Source: Cycloclasticus sp. symbiont of Poecilosclerida sp. M
GTDB taxonomy: Bacteria; Pseudomonadota; Gammaproteobacteria; Methylococcales; Cycloclasticaceae
Assembly: GCA_002101225.1 (NCBI GenBank)
Contig: LWTN01000229.1
Span: 1-35,093, forward strand
DNA length: 35,093 nucleotides
Direction of reading: 5' to 3'
The position numbers were made by a program, and so were the translations under genes. Of the stretch, positions 27,521-35,093 are shown piece after piece; positions within the stretch are counted from its first letter, which is position 1, and every line of letters begins with the position of its first letter. The notes beneath the pieces are model-generated. The model made no database searches. It saw only the letters and a list, made by a program, of their open reading frames with translations, and was not told the DNA's origin.

Positions 27521-27893
27521 GCATCTGCTTATCAGGTTCTGTTTCAAAGCGAATGCTCGCTGGGGGAACCACATTACCGCGCAATTAAACCAAGTGCTCA
27601 CGCACTCGTGTGATACCGCCGTCATACCCATGCTCTTTAATCTCTCGAACAATGACAACAGCACTTAAATGAATAGGCAACGCCGATTCAATACGCCCTT
27701 TAATATAGGGCTTATAAGGATTAAGCTTATGGGCAACGCCCGGCCTTGGTTGATAGCTTGGCTTATCAATATCTCTAGATAAATGCTTGTTAACGGTGTT
27801 AGGAGAGACGCCTAATTGCTTCGCAATAGCGCGCTTTGAATGGCCTTGTTTGTGTAATATTTTAATGGTCATGAGTTCCTCTATTGAAATCAT
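27519..27893 (-). pseudogene. istA: IS21-family transposase IstA, N-terminal fragment with internal stop
   Basis: Begins MISIEELMTIKILHKQGHSKR at ATG 27893 with AGGA 5 nt upstream. A helix-turn-helix follows ('AIAKQLGVSPNTVNKHL'), then 'LNPYKPYIKGRIES' and 'LSAVVIVREIKEHGYDGGI', all IstA-like. A TAA at 27585-27587 interrupts the frame after REHLV. The same frame then continues LRGNVVPPASIRFETEPDKQM up to the junction with the RHS fragment. Only about 125 of some 500 codons remain, and no istB is present. The left end of the IS21 copy probably lies around 27918-27953 ('agtgtgagtcatgtggctcac'). Confidence 0.85.
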
Positions 27894-27953
27894 GATGTTC
27901 CTGTTTATAAAAAGCATCAGTGTGAGTCATGTGGCTCACTTTTCAACCGTTAA

Positions 27954-28282
27954 GGATGAAGGTAATGCTTTAGAACGCATAGCAGCAAAGGACTGTAGCT
28001 TTCGCACCATTTCTTGACGGTCCCCGTCGCATCGAGAACCTGAGAGAAAAAAGCCCAGAAGGTGTTTTCTTTACTGAATAAGCGGCGCCGACTCTGCGCA
28101 CCCGATTGGGCGAGTTGTAAATGATGCTGAGGAATAAATGGTTCGAAGTATTCGCTTAACTGACTAAATGATTTTTGCTTTATTTGCGCTGCTTTATCCA
28201 GCAAAATTTGGCGTGATGAACGAGGAGTACGGCGCAGTGTTTGAAGGTGGAATCTGGGGAGATAAAGAGTCTTGTTTTTCAC
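27954..28282 (-). pseudogene. IS4-family transposase fragment, frameshifted and truncated
   Basis: The N-terminal portion reads 'SQLSEYFEPFIPQHHL' and 'SRRRLFSKENTFWAFFSQVLDA', which I recognise from IS4-family transposases. About 28022-28028 a base is lost: the frame leaves the conserved sequence, which resumes one frame over as RQEMVRKLQSFAAMRSKALPSS. It ends at 27954, where the IS21 end begins, so IS21 probably inserted into IS4. The upstream flank to about 28362 ('gtgccattcgggactgtcc') may be the outer end of the element; I could not define its inverted repeat. Confidence 0.8.
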
Positions 28283-28362
28283 GCGAAATTATCGCACAAA
28301 ACGCCTGCTTTTACCTTAAAATCAAATGCTAAACAGGCTTAACTTAGTGCCATTCGGGACTG

Positions 28363-28388
28363 TCCTAGATAACTGAATTAATCTAGGA
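28363..28388. repeat. 8-bp inverted repeat at the outer edge of the IS4 remnant
   Basis: TCCTAGAT and ATCTAGGA flank a 10-nt loop. It sits between the IS4 flank and the truncated membrane gene. It may be part of the IS end or a leftover terminator; there is no T-run. Confidence 0.3.
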
Positions 28389-28410
28389 TAGCAAAGTGAG
28401 AAAGAATAAA

Positions 28411-28593
28411 TTAAGTTGGTATTAATAAAACAACAGCCATTTTTATATACGAGATGCCATCATTATTAATGACGCCGTGGGCCAAAATTTGGCTAAGTGA
28501 AAGTGCGAGATTTATTAGGCCTGTCGCTATTAGCAAGGGTTTAAAACTAATCGTAGATAGATGCGTTTCTATAAAAGAAAATGATTGGTGCAT
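28411..28593 (-). pseudogene. N-terminal fragment of a polytopic membrane protein, cut by mobile DNA
   Basis: The 60-residue ORF starts 8 nt after msbA and reads 'SFKPLLIATGLINLALSLSQIL' (a membrane helix), then 'NNDGISYIKMA'. An N-terminal helix followed by N-D-G-x-x-Y is typical of ArnT-like or other GT-C glycosyltransferase-type membrane proteins, which have an acidic first loop. After KMA the sequence (VVLLIPT*) no longer looks conserved, so the gene is broken near 28430 by the IS4 debris. Placed right after msbA, the complete gene may have acted in envelope glycan or lipid modification; this is inference. A genuine short protein is less likely. Confidence 0.5.
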
Positions 28594-28601
28594 GAGAGAG
28601 A

Positions 28602-30362
28602 TTAAGTGCCAATAGTATTTTGGACATATGTATTGTGGAATTTTGCATAGGCCGAATTTTTCTTAATTAACTGCGTGTGAGTTCCCTGCTCAATAATTTC
28701 GCCCTGACTCATCACAAGAATTTCATCAGCATTTTCGATAGTCGATAAGCGATGTGCAATCACAATAGTCGTTCTACCTTGCATGGCGGTTTCAAGTGCG
28801 TCTTGGATTTTTCTCTCTGATTCCGAGTCAAGCGCTGAGGTGGCTTCATCCAAAATGAGAATAGGCGCATCTTTTAGTAAAGCGCGTGCGATCGCCAAAC
28901 GTTGCCGTTGGCCGCCAGAAAGCTTTAATCCATTTTCGCCGATAAGCGTGTCTAGGCCGTTTGGAAGTTGTTCGATGAACTCCATGGCATGAGCCTTTGT
29001 GGCGGCTTTAATAACATCTTTCCTTGAAAAAGAGCTGAGCGATCCGTATGCAATATTATGCTCAATGGTGTCGTTAAATAATGTGACGTGTTGAGTGACG
29101 AGAGAAATTTGTTCTCTTAAATTTGACAGCTCATATTCGGTTATATCAATACCATCAAGTAAAATTTGTCCTTCGCCATGTTGATAAAAACGAGTAATTA
29201 GGTTAGCTAGGGTCGTTTTACCACTCCCTGAATGCCCGACTAGGGCAAATGTTTTACCAGCAGACTGGCTGAAAGATATGTTTTTTAAAACAGCTTTATC
29301 TTCCTTGTCGTAAGCAAAGCAAAGGTTTTTAATTTCGAGATTGCCTGTGACACGCTTTACCTTGTGCCGACCAGTGTTTTTTTCAGCCTCAGCGTCCAAT
29401 ACGTCAAATATACTTTCTGCGGCAGCAATACCTTTTTGAATGGTTGCATTGACTTCACTTAATTGCCTAATAGGCTTAGGAATCATCCCAGCTGCGGTGA
29501 TGTAAGCAATAAAGTCGCCCGTAGAGGCGCCTTCCATTAGCAAAAGCGCTAAAAATATGAGCGTTGCTAGTGCCGCCGCCACAATAAGTTGCAATACGGG
29601 GGTTTGAATAGCGGATGTTTTCACCATACGCATGGACTGTAGAAAACTATATTCGCTAGCGGCTAAAAAGCGGCCTTTTTCGTAACCCTCACCACCAAAG
29701 CTCTTAACAACACGGTTCCCAGTGACCGATTCGGATGTAACATGCGTTAGGTCACCCATGGAGGTTTGAATTTTTTTACTGATACTATGGAATCGTTTAG
29801 TTGCTATTTTTACTACTAATCCAATTAAAGGCGCGATGGCAATAAAAATCAAAGAGAGGGCCCAATTCATATAAAACAAATAACCAAATAGGCCGAGGAC
29901 AGTAAAGCCTTCTCTGGCAATCACTTTTATAGCTTCTGTTGCAGCGCCCGTTACCATTCCGACGTTGTAAGTGATACGTGAAATTAAATGCCCCGAATTG
30001 TTATTATCAAAAAAGGGTATGGGTAAAACGGTGTACCGGTTAAAAAGTTGGCAACGTAGGGTGTGAACAATTTTATTAGAGACAAGGGCAATATAGTAGG
30101 TGCCAATAAACGATCCAATTCCACGATAGAAAACAATAGATACCAAACCGATAGGAATCCAAAAAATGGCGTCTCTTCGTTGCTCTTGTAAAGAGTCAAC
30201 CATGAATTTCATCATGTAAGCCACCATGGGTTGGCTGGAAGCAAAAATCAAAAACCCAATCAAGCTAAGCGAAAACAGAGCCATGTGCGGTTTAAGGTAC
30301 TGTAGAAGCCTTAAGTAAACTTTTAGACTGCTATCTTTTGTTGAAGCTGATTTAGTGTCCAA
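28602..30362 (-). CDS. msbA: Lipid A export ABC transporter MsbA
   Basis: Homodimeric half-transporter that flips lipid A-core across the inner membrane. Its 586 residues match the family. The N-terminal transmembrane domain has six helices (for example 'LFSLSLIGFLIFASSQPMVAYM', 'LALLLMEGASTGDFIAYITAA'). The nucleotide-binding domain has Walker A VGHSGSGKTT, Q-loop 'ISLVTQHVTLFNDTI', signature LSGGQRQRLAIARAL, Walker B ILILDEATSALD and His switch 'VIAHRLS'. 'GEGQILLDGIDITEYELSNLREQ' fits MsbA closely. The usual partner lpxK is absent; a truncated membrane gene follows instead. A TATAAT lies 33 nt upstream. Confidence 0.92.
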   Translation of the reverse strand: MDTKSASTKDSSLKVYLRLLQYLKPHMALFSLSLIGFLIFASSQPMVAYMMKFMVDSLQEQRRDAIFWIPIGLVSIVFYRGIGSFIGTYYIALVSNKIVHTLRCQLFNRYTVLPIPFFDNNNSGHLISRITYNVGMVTGAATEAIKVIAREGFTVLGLFGYLFYMNWALSLIFIAIAPLIGLVVKIATKRFHSISKKIQTSMGDLTHVTSESVTGNRVVKSFGGEGYEKGRFLAASEYSFLQSMRMVKTSAIQTPVLQLIVAAALATLIFLALLLMEGASTGDFIAYITAAGMIPKPIRQLSEVNATIQKGIAAAESIFDVLDAEAEKNTGRHKVKRVTGNLEIKNLCFAYDKEDKAVLKNISFSQSAGKTFALVGHSGSGKTTLANLITRFYQHGEGQILLDGIDITEYELSNLREQISLVTQHVTLFNDTIEHNIAYGSLSSFSRKDVIKAATKAHAMEFIEQLPNGLDTLIGENGLKLSGGQRQRLAIARALLKDAPILILDEATSALDSESERKIQDALETAMQGRTTIVIAHRLSTIENADEILVMSQGEIIEQGTHTQLIKKNSAYAKFHNTYVQNTIGT

Positions 30363-30394
30363 AAGAATATCTTTTTCGAATTGGTAAAGCGCGC

Positions 30395-30400
30395 ATTATA
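30395..30400 (-). promoter_or_regulatory. Candidate -10 box of msbA
   Basis: A perfect TATAAT on the minus strand, 33 nt before the msbA ATG, followed by GC-rich GCGCGC. No good -35 stands at 17 nt, so an activator may be needed. This lies in the 130-nt gap between msbA and the NACHT pseudogene. Confidence 0.35.
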
Positions 30401-30492
30401 GCCCATTGGCCTAAACAGAGCACCACGTAGTCAAGAGGGTGTCGAGGTCAAAAATTTGTTATTAAATTGGGCGGCCTGCAATCTGATTCAGC

Positions 30493-33387
30493 TCAGTCAT
30501 TTTCTAAGGCCTGATAATGTGCATATAATAACTTCAATTCAGGAATAACGGCATCGCTAGCGAGAGCCTCTGAGAACATAGATGATTTCTGCAGCAGTTC
30601 ATCTAAACCATCATTTAATTCAATAATATGCGTGCTAAATTTCTTCGCCATAACGAGAAAATACAAATAATGCATGGAGCGTATAAGCAATTGAGGGTTT
30701 GTTTGAGCTTGCCTAACAGCGGATAAAAGAGCCAATTGCAAAGATCGGGTGTACTTATCGAGCTCTAGTCGGCCATTGATATCTTTACACATGGCAGATA
30801 GCGCCTTTTTTTGACCATCTTCGTTGAAACGCAAGTCAGGCCACGGCCGCTCGATCATTTTACTACCAAATTTTTCTGCATATGCTTTTAGATAACACTA
30901 GGAAATACTTGAGGCGATGCGGTCACCAATAGGGCAGGCGTCACAATCTGCCATGGTGGTTATTGTCGGTAAAAGGGCGTTACGGATATCTTTTGCCGAA
31001 CGATCATAGGACGCGGCTTCTAATCCACGATAGCCGAAACCGGATAACAAAACGATGCGAGTAATTTCATTATAGTTGCCGACTTCGTCTAAAAACTTCC
31101 GCACTGCAGAAGGTTCAATAGGAACAGTTGTCCATGAAATAAAGGCAAGAACGTCCCCAACAATTGAAGAATTGTCGGTTTGCTGCCAGGTGTTTAGTAC
31201 CTGATCTGCAATTTTCTCAGTCACCATTTCATCACGCATAAGCTGACCTGCCATTCGGTAAATGACAGGGTTAAAGGCGGTTTCGCCAAAGTCGACGACA
31301 TTCCCGAGCGTTAAGCACTGTTTAAAATAAAGTGCAATTAGATAGTCGTGCCATTGTCGGTTAGAAAAGCGTATTTTGTTATGGCCCGTAGTAATAAATA
31401 AAGTACGTTGAATCAGGCCCGAGATAAAGTAATGTTCGTTTAGTAGTGAGAGCGCACCCCCCAAGCTTTTGTATTCTTCCTCTAAGGCGTGTTCTTTCAG
31501 ATAAAGCTTCCAATCATTTGCAATGACATTGGCTTCAGTTCTTATTTGATTTAAGCTTATTTCGCCTAAATTGTTTTTGAAAAAGGCCCACGCCATCAAC
31601 ATTAATGAGATCAGTAAATGCTCGCGGTTAAGAAGTGTTCCATCTTGCAACTTGGCATTTTCGAGTCGACTGCGCTTTAAGATTGAATCGATGGAGTGGC
31701 CGATAATGTCGGCGGCATTCAAGCTGCCGTTTTCTAGGTCTGGAGCCTCGTCTAATGAGGCCAAAATAAGGGGCGTTAGTACAATATCCATCAACTTTTG
31801 ATCCTTAATATAATTCAACCAAGTGCTGCAAATGGGAAAATGGCTTTTAGCTTCCTCAACGCTTAGGCGAGAGACTTCATAGGAATCCCTTTTTGAATTT
31901 ACGTATTTTTCTATCCCTGGCAAGCTGTTGCGGCAAACAGTTAAGATTGAAAACCTCTGATTGTTACGATATCGTTGGGTGGCCTCTCTAAAGAGTTTAA
32001 AACTTGGCTGCTGCTGACTTCATGCTGCAAGGCCAAAAATTCATCAAGGCCGTCGAATAGAATGCAGACAGCTTGTGTGTCAAAGCAAGAAATGGCTTTA
32101 GTTGAACGAAAGTAGCGATCAGGGAAAAGATCATTAACCCAGTTTTCGTGCCACTTCCATAAACTATCCCAGTCTAGCTCAGCGCCAAATTCTTGGCTAG
32201 ATGGCATTTGTAGAGGCATAGAAAAGGGGATAATTTTCTGTGGGCTGGGGTTCATCAAATAATCAAAAGACAGGCGCCAGATAAGTTCACGCATGACAGT
32301 TGATTTACCCGAGCCGCCATTACCGGTGAGTAAGAGTTGATGAGGAAAGTTTTATCACTGTTTAAGCGCGCATACATGAGGTCAAATACGCGTTGCTGGC
32401 TCTCAGAATTTGTTGGTTGTGTACTTGAATTTTGTGCGCCAGGTTCAGATCTCCCTATTAAAATTTGCGTACCTAGCTCCCGGTTTAAAGCATCTAGTTT
32501 CCGGGTGATAGCGTAGGCGTGCATCACGAGGTAATAGTTGGAGCCCGAATAATCCATCACTTGTGTGACGAGGATATCCATAATTGGACCATTGATATTG
32601 TCAGGTACTTTTACCGTATCGTGATTGCCGCGAAAGGTTACTTGGCGGGGCCCATTCGTATCAGTGGGGACGGCAACATCCGAGCCTGCAAGAATGTCGA
32701 AAGAGGCGGGGTAGGGTAATCTAAGTTCTTGCGATTTCGCGAGGGCACTTTCATTTTCTGTGTGCAAGGTTCGCAGCCAAGGGTTGTTATGTCGAAGCGA
32801 ATCGATGATTTCATTCTTACCCACATCCGCCGCCCCTTGCGTGAGAGTGCGGATTAATTTAAGAAAGGGCTTAGCGAGCAGATACACATATTTGTAAATT
32901 GATTGTCCAATTCTTGTTAAGGAGGGGTCGCCGCCATTATGTGGTACGGCAACATTAATAATACGGCGTGTTTTAAACCAAAGTGAGGGGCTTTCTGCAA
33001 AGCTAAAAGTATTGTTTTCTATTCCGTGGTTTATTTCATTGAAAGCGGTGTTGAGCATGTGTTTAACAACTAGCCCCCGTGCTATGGGTAATGAAAATTA
33101 TAAAATGGTAACGCTGATACGCAGTATCAAGGCAGGTGCGTAGGTCATCAGCGGCTTGAGGAATACTGGCTTTTTGCCATAAACCCGAGGCGCAAGAAAA
33201 ATTTAGAATATCAACGTTTGAACCGATGCGTTCAGAAAGCCATTCAGGGGGGCTCTTCCCATGTATCGGCTGGGCTGCCAAAGATGCCGTGTACGAAAAC
33301 CACCAGTAAATCTGAACGGTATTTTTTTGCGTCTTTATCGGCTTGATGAAAAAGGCCGTAACGAGTTTTCTGGTTCCAGAAGGCCAT
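30493..33387 (-). pseudogene. Alpha/beta hydrolase - NACHT STAND NTPase (SesB-NACHT-like), decayed
   Basis: Five track ORFs are pieces of one gene of about 965 codons. From ATG 33387: MAFWNQKTRYG.., 'LLVVFVHGIFGSPADTW' (oxyanion HG), 'SERIGSNVDILNFS', nucleophile THSTG, 'IINVAVPHNGG', 'FDILAGSDVAVPTD' and 'GNHDTVKVPDN' (likely catalytic His): a SesB/PGAP1-like lipase fold. NACHT follows: Walker A TGNGGSGKST, Walker B 'CILFDGLDEF', 'FSILTVCRN', 'LMDIVLTPLILASL', 'FSNRQWHDYLIALYF'. A helical C-terminus ends YAHYQALEND. Breaks: C6 run at 33247-33252; C5 run at 33074-33078; about 32346; about 31960; in-frame TAG at 30898-30900. Walker A exists only in a frame the track does not show. Bacterial STAND proteins with N-terminal effectors are antiphage; that role here is inferred. 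Confidence 0.85.
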
Positions 33388-33460
33388 AAAATATTAGAAC
33401 GCTTGGGTTGAACTTATATTGCAGGACAAGAGCAACTTTTTATATAACGCTCAGCAACGG

Positions 33461-33757
33461 TTAGTTTCTTTGTTGGACGAGAATCCACGGTAAAACAATA
33501 ACGGACCAAAGTTCACTCTTCCCTTTTTGCCATAAAGCCGCTTCATTGGTAGAAACGCCCGCGACGAGGCCTTTCTTCATCCAGTTTTCGACGGTCAATT
33601 TGTTGTCATTCGAAATCTCCAGGGCGGCGTCTACAAGGTCAATATTTTTTGCAACGCGTAGCAAATTGCCTTTGGCAAAAAAGCGCTCTAAATCTTTCCA
33701 AGCGATTGCTGCAGTTTCGGCATGTAGCGCATGCCATTTCTCAGTTTTATTTCCCAT
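33461..33757 (-). CDS. DUF2288 family protein
   Basis: Small soluble protein of unknown function. The 98 residues read 'ALHAETAAIAWKDLERFFAKGNLL', 'DLVDAALEISNDNK' and, at the C-terminus, 'WSVIVLPWILVQQ', matching the DUF2288 family as I know it. The frame is intact. It lies 73 nt upstream of the broken hydrolase-NACHT gene on the same strand and diverges from the YeeE/YedE pair. DUF2288 is common in gammaproteobacterial genomes, so I do not take it as a partner of the STAND gene. No strong ribosome binding site is seen. Confidence 0.8.
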   Translation of the reverse strand: MGNKTEKWHALHAETAAIAWKDLERFFAKGNLLRVAKNIDLVDAALEISNDNKLTVENWMKKGLVAGVSTNEAALWQKGKSELWSVIVLPWILVQQRN

Positions 33758-33853
33758 TTGTTCATTTTACATGGATTTAAAAGGCTTTCGATGAAGCGAA
33801 TACTTATGAAGTTTGATAATATTCATATACTTTATTCAAGATGAGAGGAATCT

Positions 33854-34288
33854 ATGGAAAACTTTACCCCTTATGCTTCGTCAGCGGGTGGTGTTTTGAT
33901 TGGCATTAGCGCAAGTTTACTCATGTTTTTAAATGGCCGGGTCGCTGGGATTAGCGGTATTGTCGCAGGATTATTTACAAATCCAGCCATGATAGAAAAG
34001 GCGTGGCGTTTTGCCTTTATTACAGGGCTAATTTTAGGTGGTTTAGCCTACGCGAGCTTTAATCCAGTTGAAATTATGCCACGCGAAAACATGAGCACGG
34101 CAATCTTGATTGTAGGTGGTTTACTAGTGGGTTTTGGTACGGCTATGGGCGGCGGTTGCACCAGTGGTCACGGGGTATGTGGCATGTCGCGATTTTCGTT
34201 ACGTTCTATTTTAGCGACATTTACCTTTTTGCTGAGCGGAATTATAACGGTCTATCTTGTGCAGCATGTGATAGGGGGCGCATCGTGA
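33854..34288 (+). CDS. YeeE/YedE family sulfur-compound transporter subunit, first half
   Basis: Membrane protein of the YeeE/YedE (TsuA/PmpA-like) family that moves thiosulfate or other sulfur species. It has 144 residues with four hydrophobic segments. The key motif 'GGGCTSGHGVCGMSRFS' carries the conserved cysteine in a short pore helix, and 'GRVAGISGIVAGL' is the matching N-terminal repeat. The ATG is preceded by GAGAGGA. The stop overlaps the next gene by 4 nt, so the two halves are made together and likely pair into one channel. The upstream gap (33758-33853) is AT-rich and must hold the promoter shared with or opposed to DUF2288. No adjacent persulfide dioxygenase or ArsR/BigR regulator is visible. 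Confidence 0.9.
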   Translation: MENFTPYASSAGGVLIGISASLLMFLNGRVAGISGIVAGLFTNPAMIEKAWRFAFITGLILGGLAYASFNPVEIMPRENMSTAILIVGGLLVGFGTAMGGGCTSGHGVCGMSRFSLRSILATFTFLLSGIITVYLVQHVIGGAS

Positions 34289-34701
34289 ATAAGTTTATAA
34301 GTGCATTGGCGGCAGGGTTAATATTTGGCGTTGGTCTTGTTTTATCAGGCATGGTTGACCCGAATAAAGTGGTCGGATTTTTAGACGTTGCAGGGAACTG
34401 GGGCCCGAGTTTGATGTTTGTTTTAGGCGGTGCAGTCGTGACAACGACTATTGCGTATCGTTTTATTTTTGCGAAAGGTAAGCCCATGTTTGGTAGTGAT
34501 TTTCACTTACCAACAATCATCAAGGTTGATCAAAAATTATTATTTGGCGCCGCCATTTTTGGAATTGGTTGGGGCTTGATTGGTTATTGCCCGGGTCCTG
34601 CTGTGGCGAGCTTGGGGTTTCGTCCAGAGGGGCCTCTTATTGTTGTTGTGTCAATATTAGCGGGGCTTTTATTATATAAAGTTGTGGAGCGAAGCTCGTA
34701 A
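34285..34701 (+). CDS. YeeE/YedE family (DUF6691) transporter subunit, second half
   Basis: 138 residues. I place the start at GTG 34285, overlapping the previous stop (GTGA), not the track's 34156, which reads through the wrong frame of the first gene. The protein begins MNKFISALAAGLIFGVGLVLSGMVDPNKVVGFLD, typical of the DUF6691 partner. It has 'GNWGPSLMFVLGGAVVTT' and the second pore motif 'GIGWGLIGYCPGPAVASLG' with its conserved Cys. Four hydrophobic segments are seen. It is followed by a good terminator, so the operon ends here. Confidence 0.9.
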   Translation: MNKFISALAAGLIFGVGLVLSGMVDPNKVVGFLDVAGNWGPSLMFVLGGAVVTTTIAYRFIFAKGKPMFGSDFHLPTIIKVDQKLLFGAAIFGIGWGLIGYCPGPAVASLGFRPEGPLIVVVSILAGLLLYKVVERSS

Positions 34702-34721
34702 GAAATTTTTCGCGTAAACGT

Positions 34722-34752
34722 AAAAGACCCAAGCTAAATGCTTGGCTTTTTT
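34722..34752 (+). terminator. Intrinsic terminator of the YeeE/YedE operon
   Basis: CCAAGC-TAAAT-GCTTGG (34729-34745), preceded by an A-run and followed by CTTTTTT, 27 nt after the last stop codon of the operon. Confidence 0.8.
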
Positions 34753-34787
34753 ATTGATTAAATTAAGTACTAAGCTTAATTAATCTT

Positions 34788-35093
34788 GGGTCATGACAAG
34801 TTAAGCGGCTCTTTTCTGAACATTTTGAGTAAAATATTGTATATATCTTGCTCTCGATTATTAAATCTAAACTCACACTCTTTAAGGTGCAAATTGAACA
34901 AACCTTTATCCATTCCTTTAAACTTCACCAGTCGTATTTTAGCATAGCCCCAAAACGACTCAATTCCATTGATATGGCTCGTGCCTCTAACAAACTCATT
35001 TTGGCTATGATGCACTCTAAAATGCTTCTTGTAACCAAAATCGACAAGTCCATTATAACCGCGCCAACCATCAGAATGAATAACGCTGTTGAT
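34788..35093 (-). mobile_element. IS1595-family insertion sequence, 3' end with transposase C-terminus (cut by window edge)
   Basis: The element begins with the 19-nt inverted repeat GGGTCATGACAAGTTAAGC shared with 1-127. The transposase frame on the minus strand is open to the window edge, longer than the track's 74 residues: INSVIHSDGWRGYNGLVDFG, 'KKHFRVHHSQNEFVRG', 'SHINGIESFWGYAKIRLVKF', '..FRFNNREQDIYNILLKMF'. This is the ISXO2-like DDE transposase domain of IS1595, with the second Asp in SDGW and the third acidic/N region in HINGIE. The TGA stop lies inside the terminal repeat. Both copies are in the same orientation, and their visible parts do not overlap. Confidence 0.9.

Noticed and set aside
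30493-33387. Five separate small genes in the STAND region, as the ORF track suggests
   Set aside because: Each ORF continues the conserved sequence of the previous one in another frame, and the Walker A motif falls between two of them.
34156-34284. N-terminal extension of the second YeeE/YedE gene given in the track
   Set aside because: It reads the first gene in a wrong frame; the conserved N-terminus starts at GTG 34285 with the typical 4-nt overlap.
35015-35093. Track start of the right-hand transposase at 35015 taken as real
   Set aside because: The frame stays open to the window edge and encodes conserved SDGWRGYNG before that Met.

Overview
The window looks like a chromosomal segment of a marine-type gammaproteobacterium, probably of the Cellvibrionales. 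This is inferred from the housekeeping genes and their order (pilT/pilU next to yggS-proC-yggT, gltBD-hemE, mutY-yggX) and from moderate GC content; it was not tested by any search. Both ends lie inside copies of the same IS1595-family element in the same orientation. The left end holds the transposase N-terminus and the right end its C-terminus. The window may therefore be a whole contig that ends at repeats.

Layout. 1-127 is the IS1595 end. 177-7291 carries gltB-gltD (glutamate synthase) and hemE on the plus strand. 7304-16521 is one long minus-strand type IV pilus block: pilT and pilU retraction ATPases, then fimT-pilV-pilW-pilX-pilY1-pilE, the minor pilins and tip adhesin that prime and cap the pilus. 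Plus-strand yggS-proC-yggT follows, and converges on a minus-strand aroG-thiSG-trmB cluster in which ThiS and ThiG are fused. 22118-25396 is asmA-mutY-yggX, followed by tRNA-Phe(GAA), a small GlsB/YeaQ-type membrane protein and a YceI-family protein.

From 26592 to about 28400 the DNA is a graveyard. It holds a two-spacer CRISPR-like array with 36-nt repeats and 30-nt spacers and no cas genes, a REP/transposase-like scrap, a frameshifted RHS/YD-repeat fragment, an IS21 istA fragment with an internal stop, and a frameshifted IS4-type transposase fragment. A cut-off membrane protein fragment comes next, then intact msbA.

30493-33387 is a decayed gene for a large protein joining an N-terminal alpha/beta hydrolase (SesB-like) to a NACHT NTPase. 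It is broken by four frameshifts and one nonsense codon. This is the most interesting locus: a STAND/NLR-like architecture resembling fungal SesB-NACHT proteins and a candidate lost defence gene. DUF2288, a YeeE/YedE transporter pair and the right-hand IS1595 copy close the window.

A second theme is that three otherwise intact genes (fimT, mutY and the GlsB-like gene) have no ATG, GTG or TTG in frame ahead of their conserved N-termini. In the GlsB-like gene a perfect AAGGAG sits 5 nt before an ATC exactly where the family starts.
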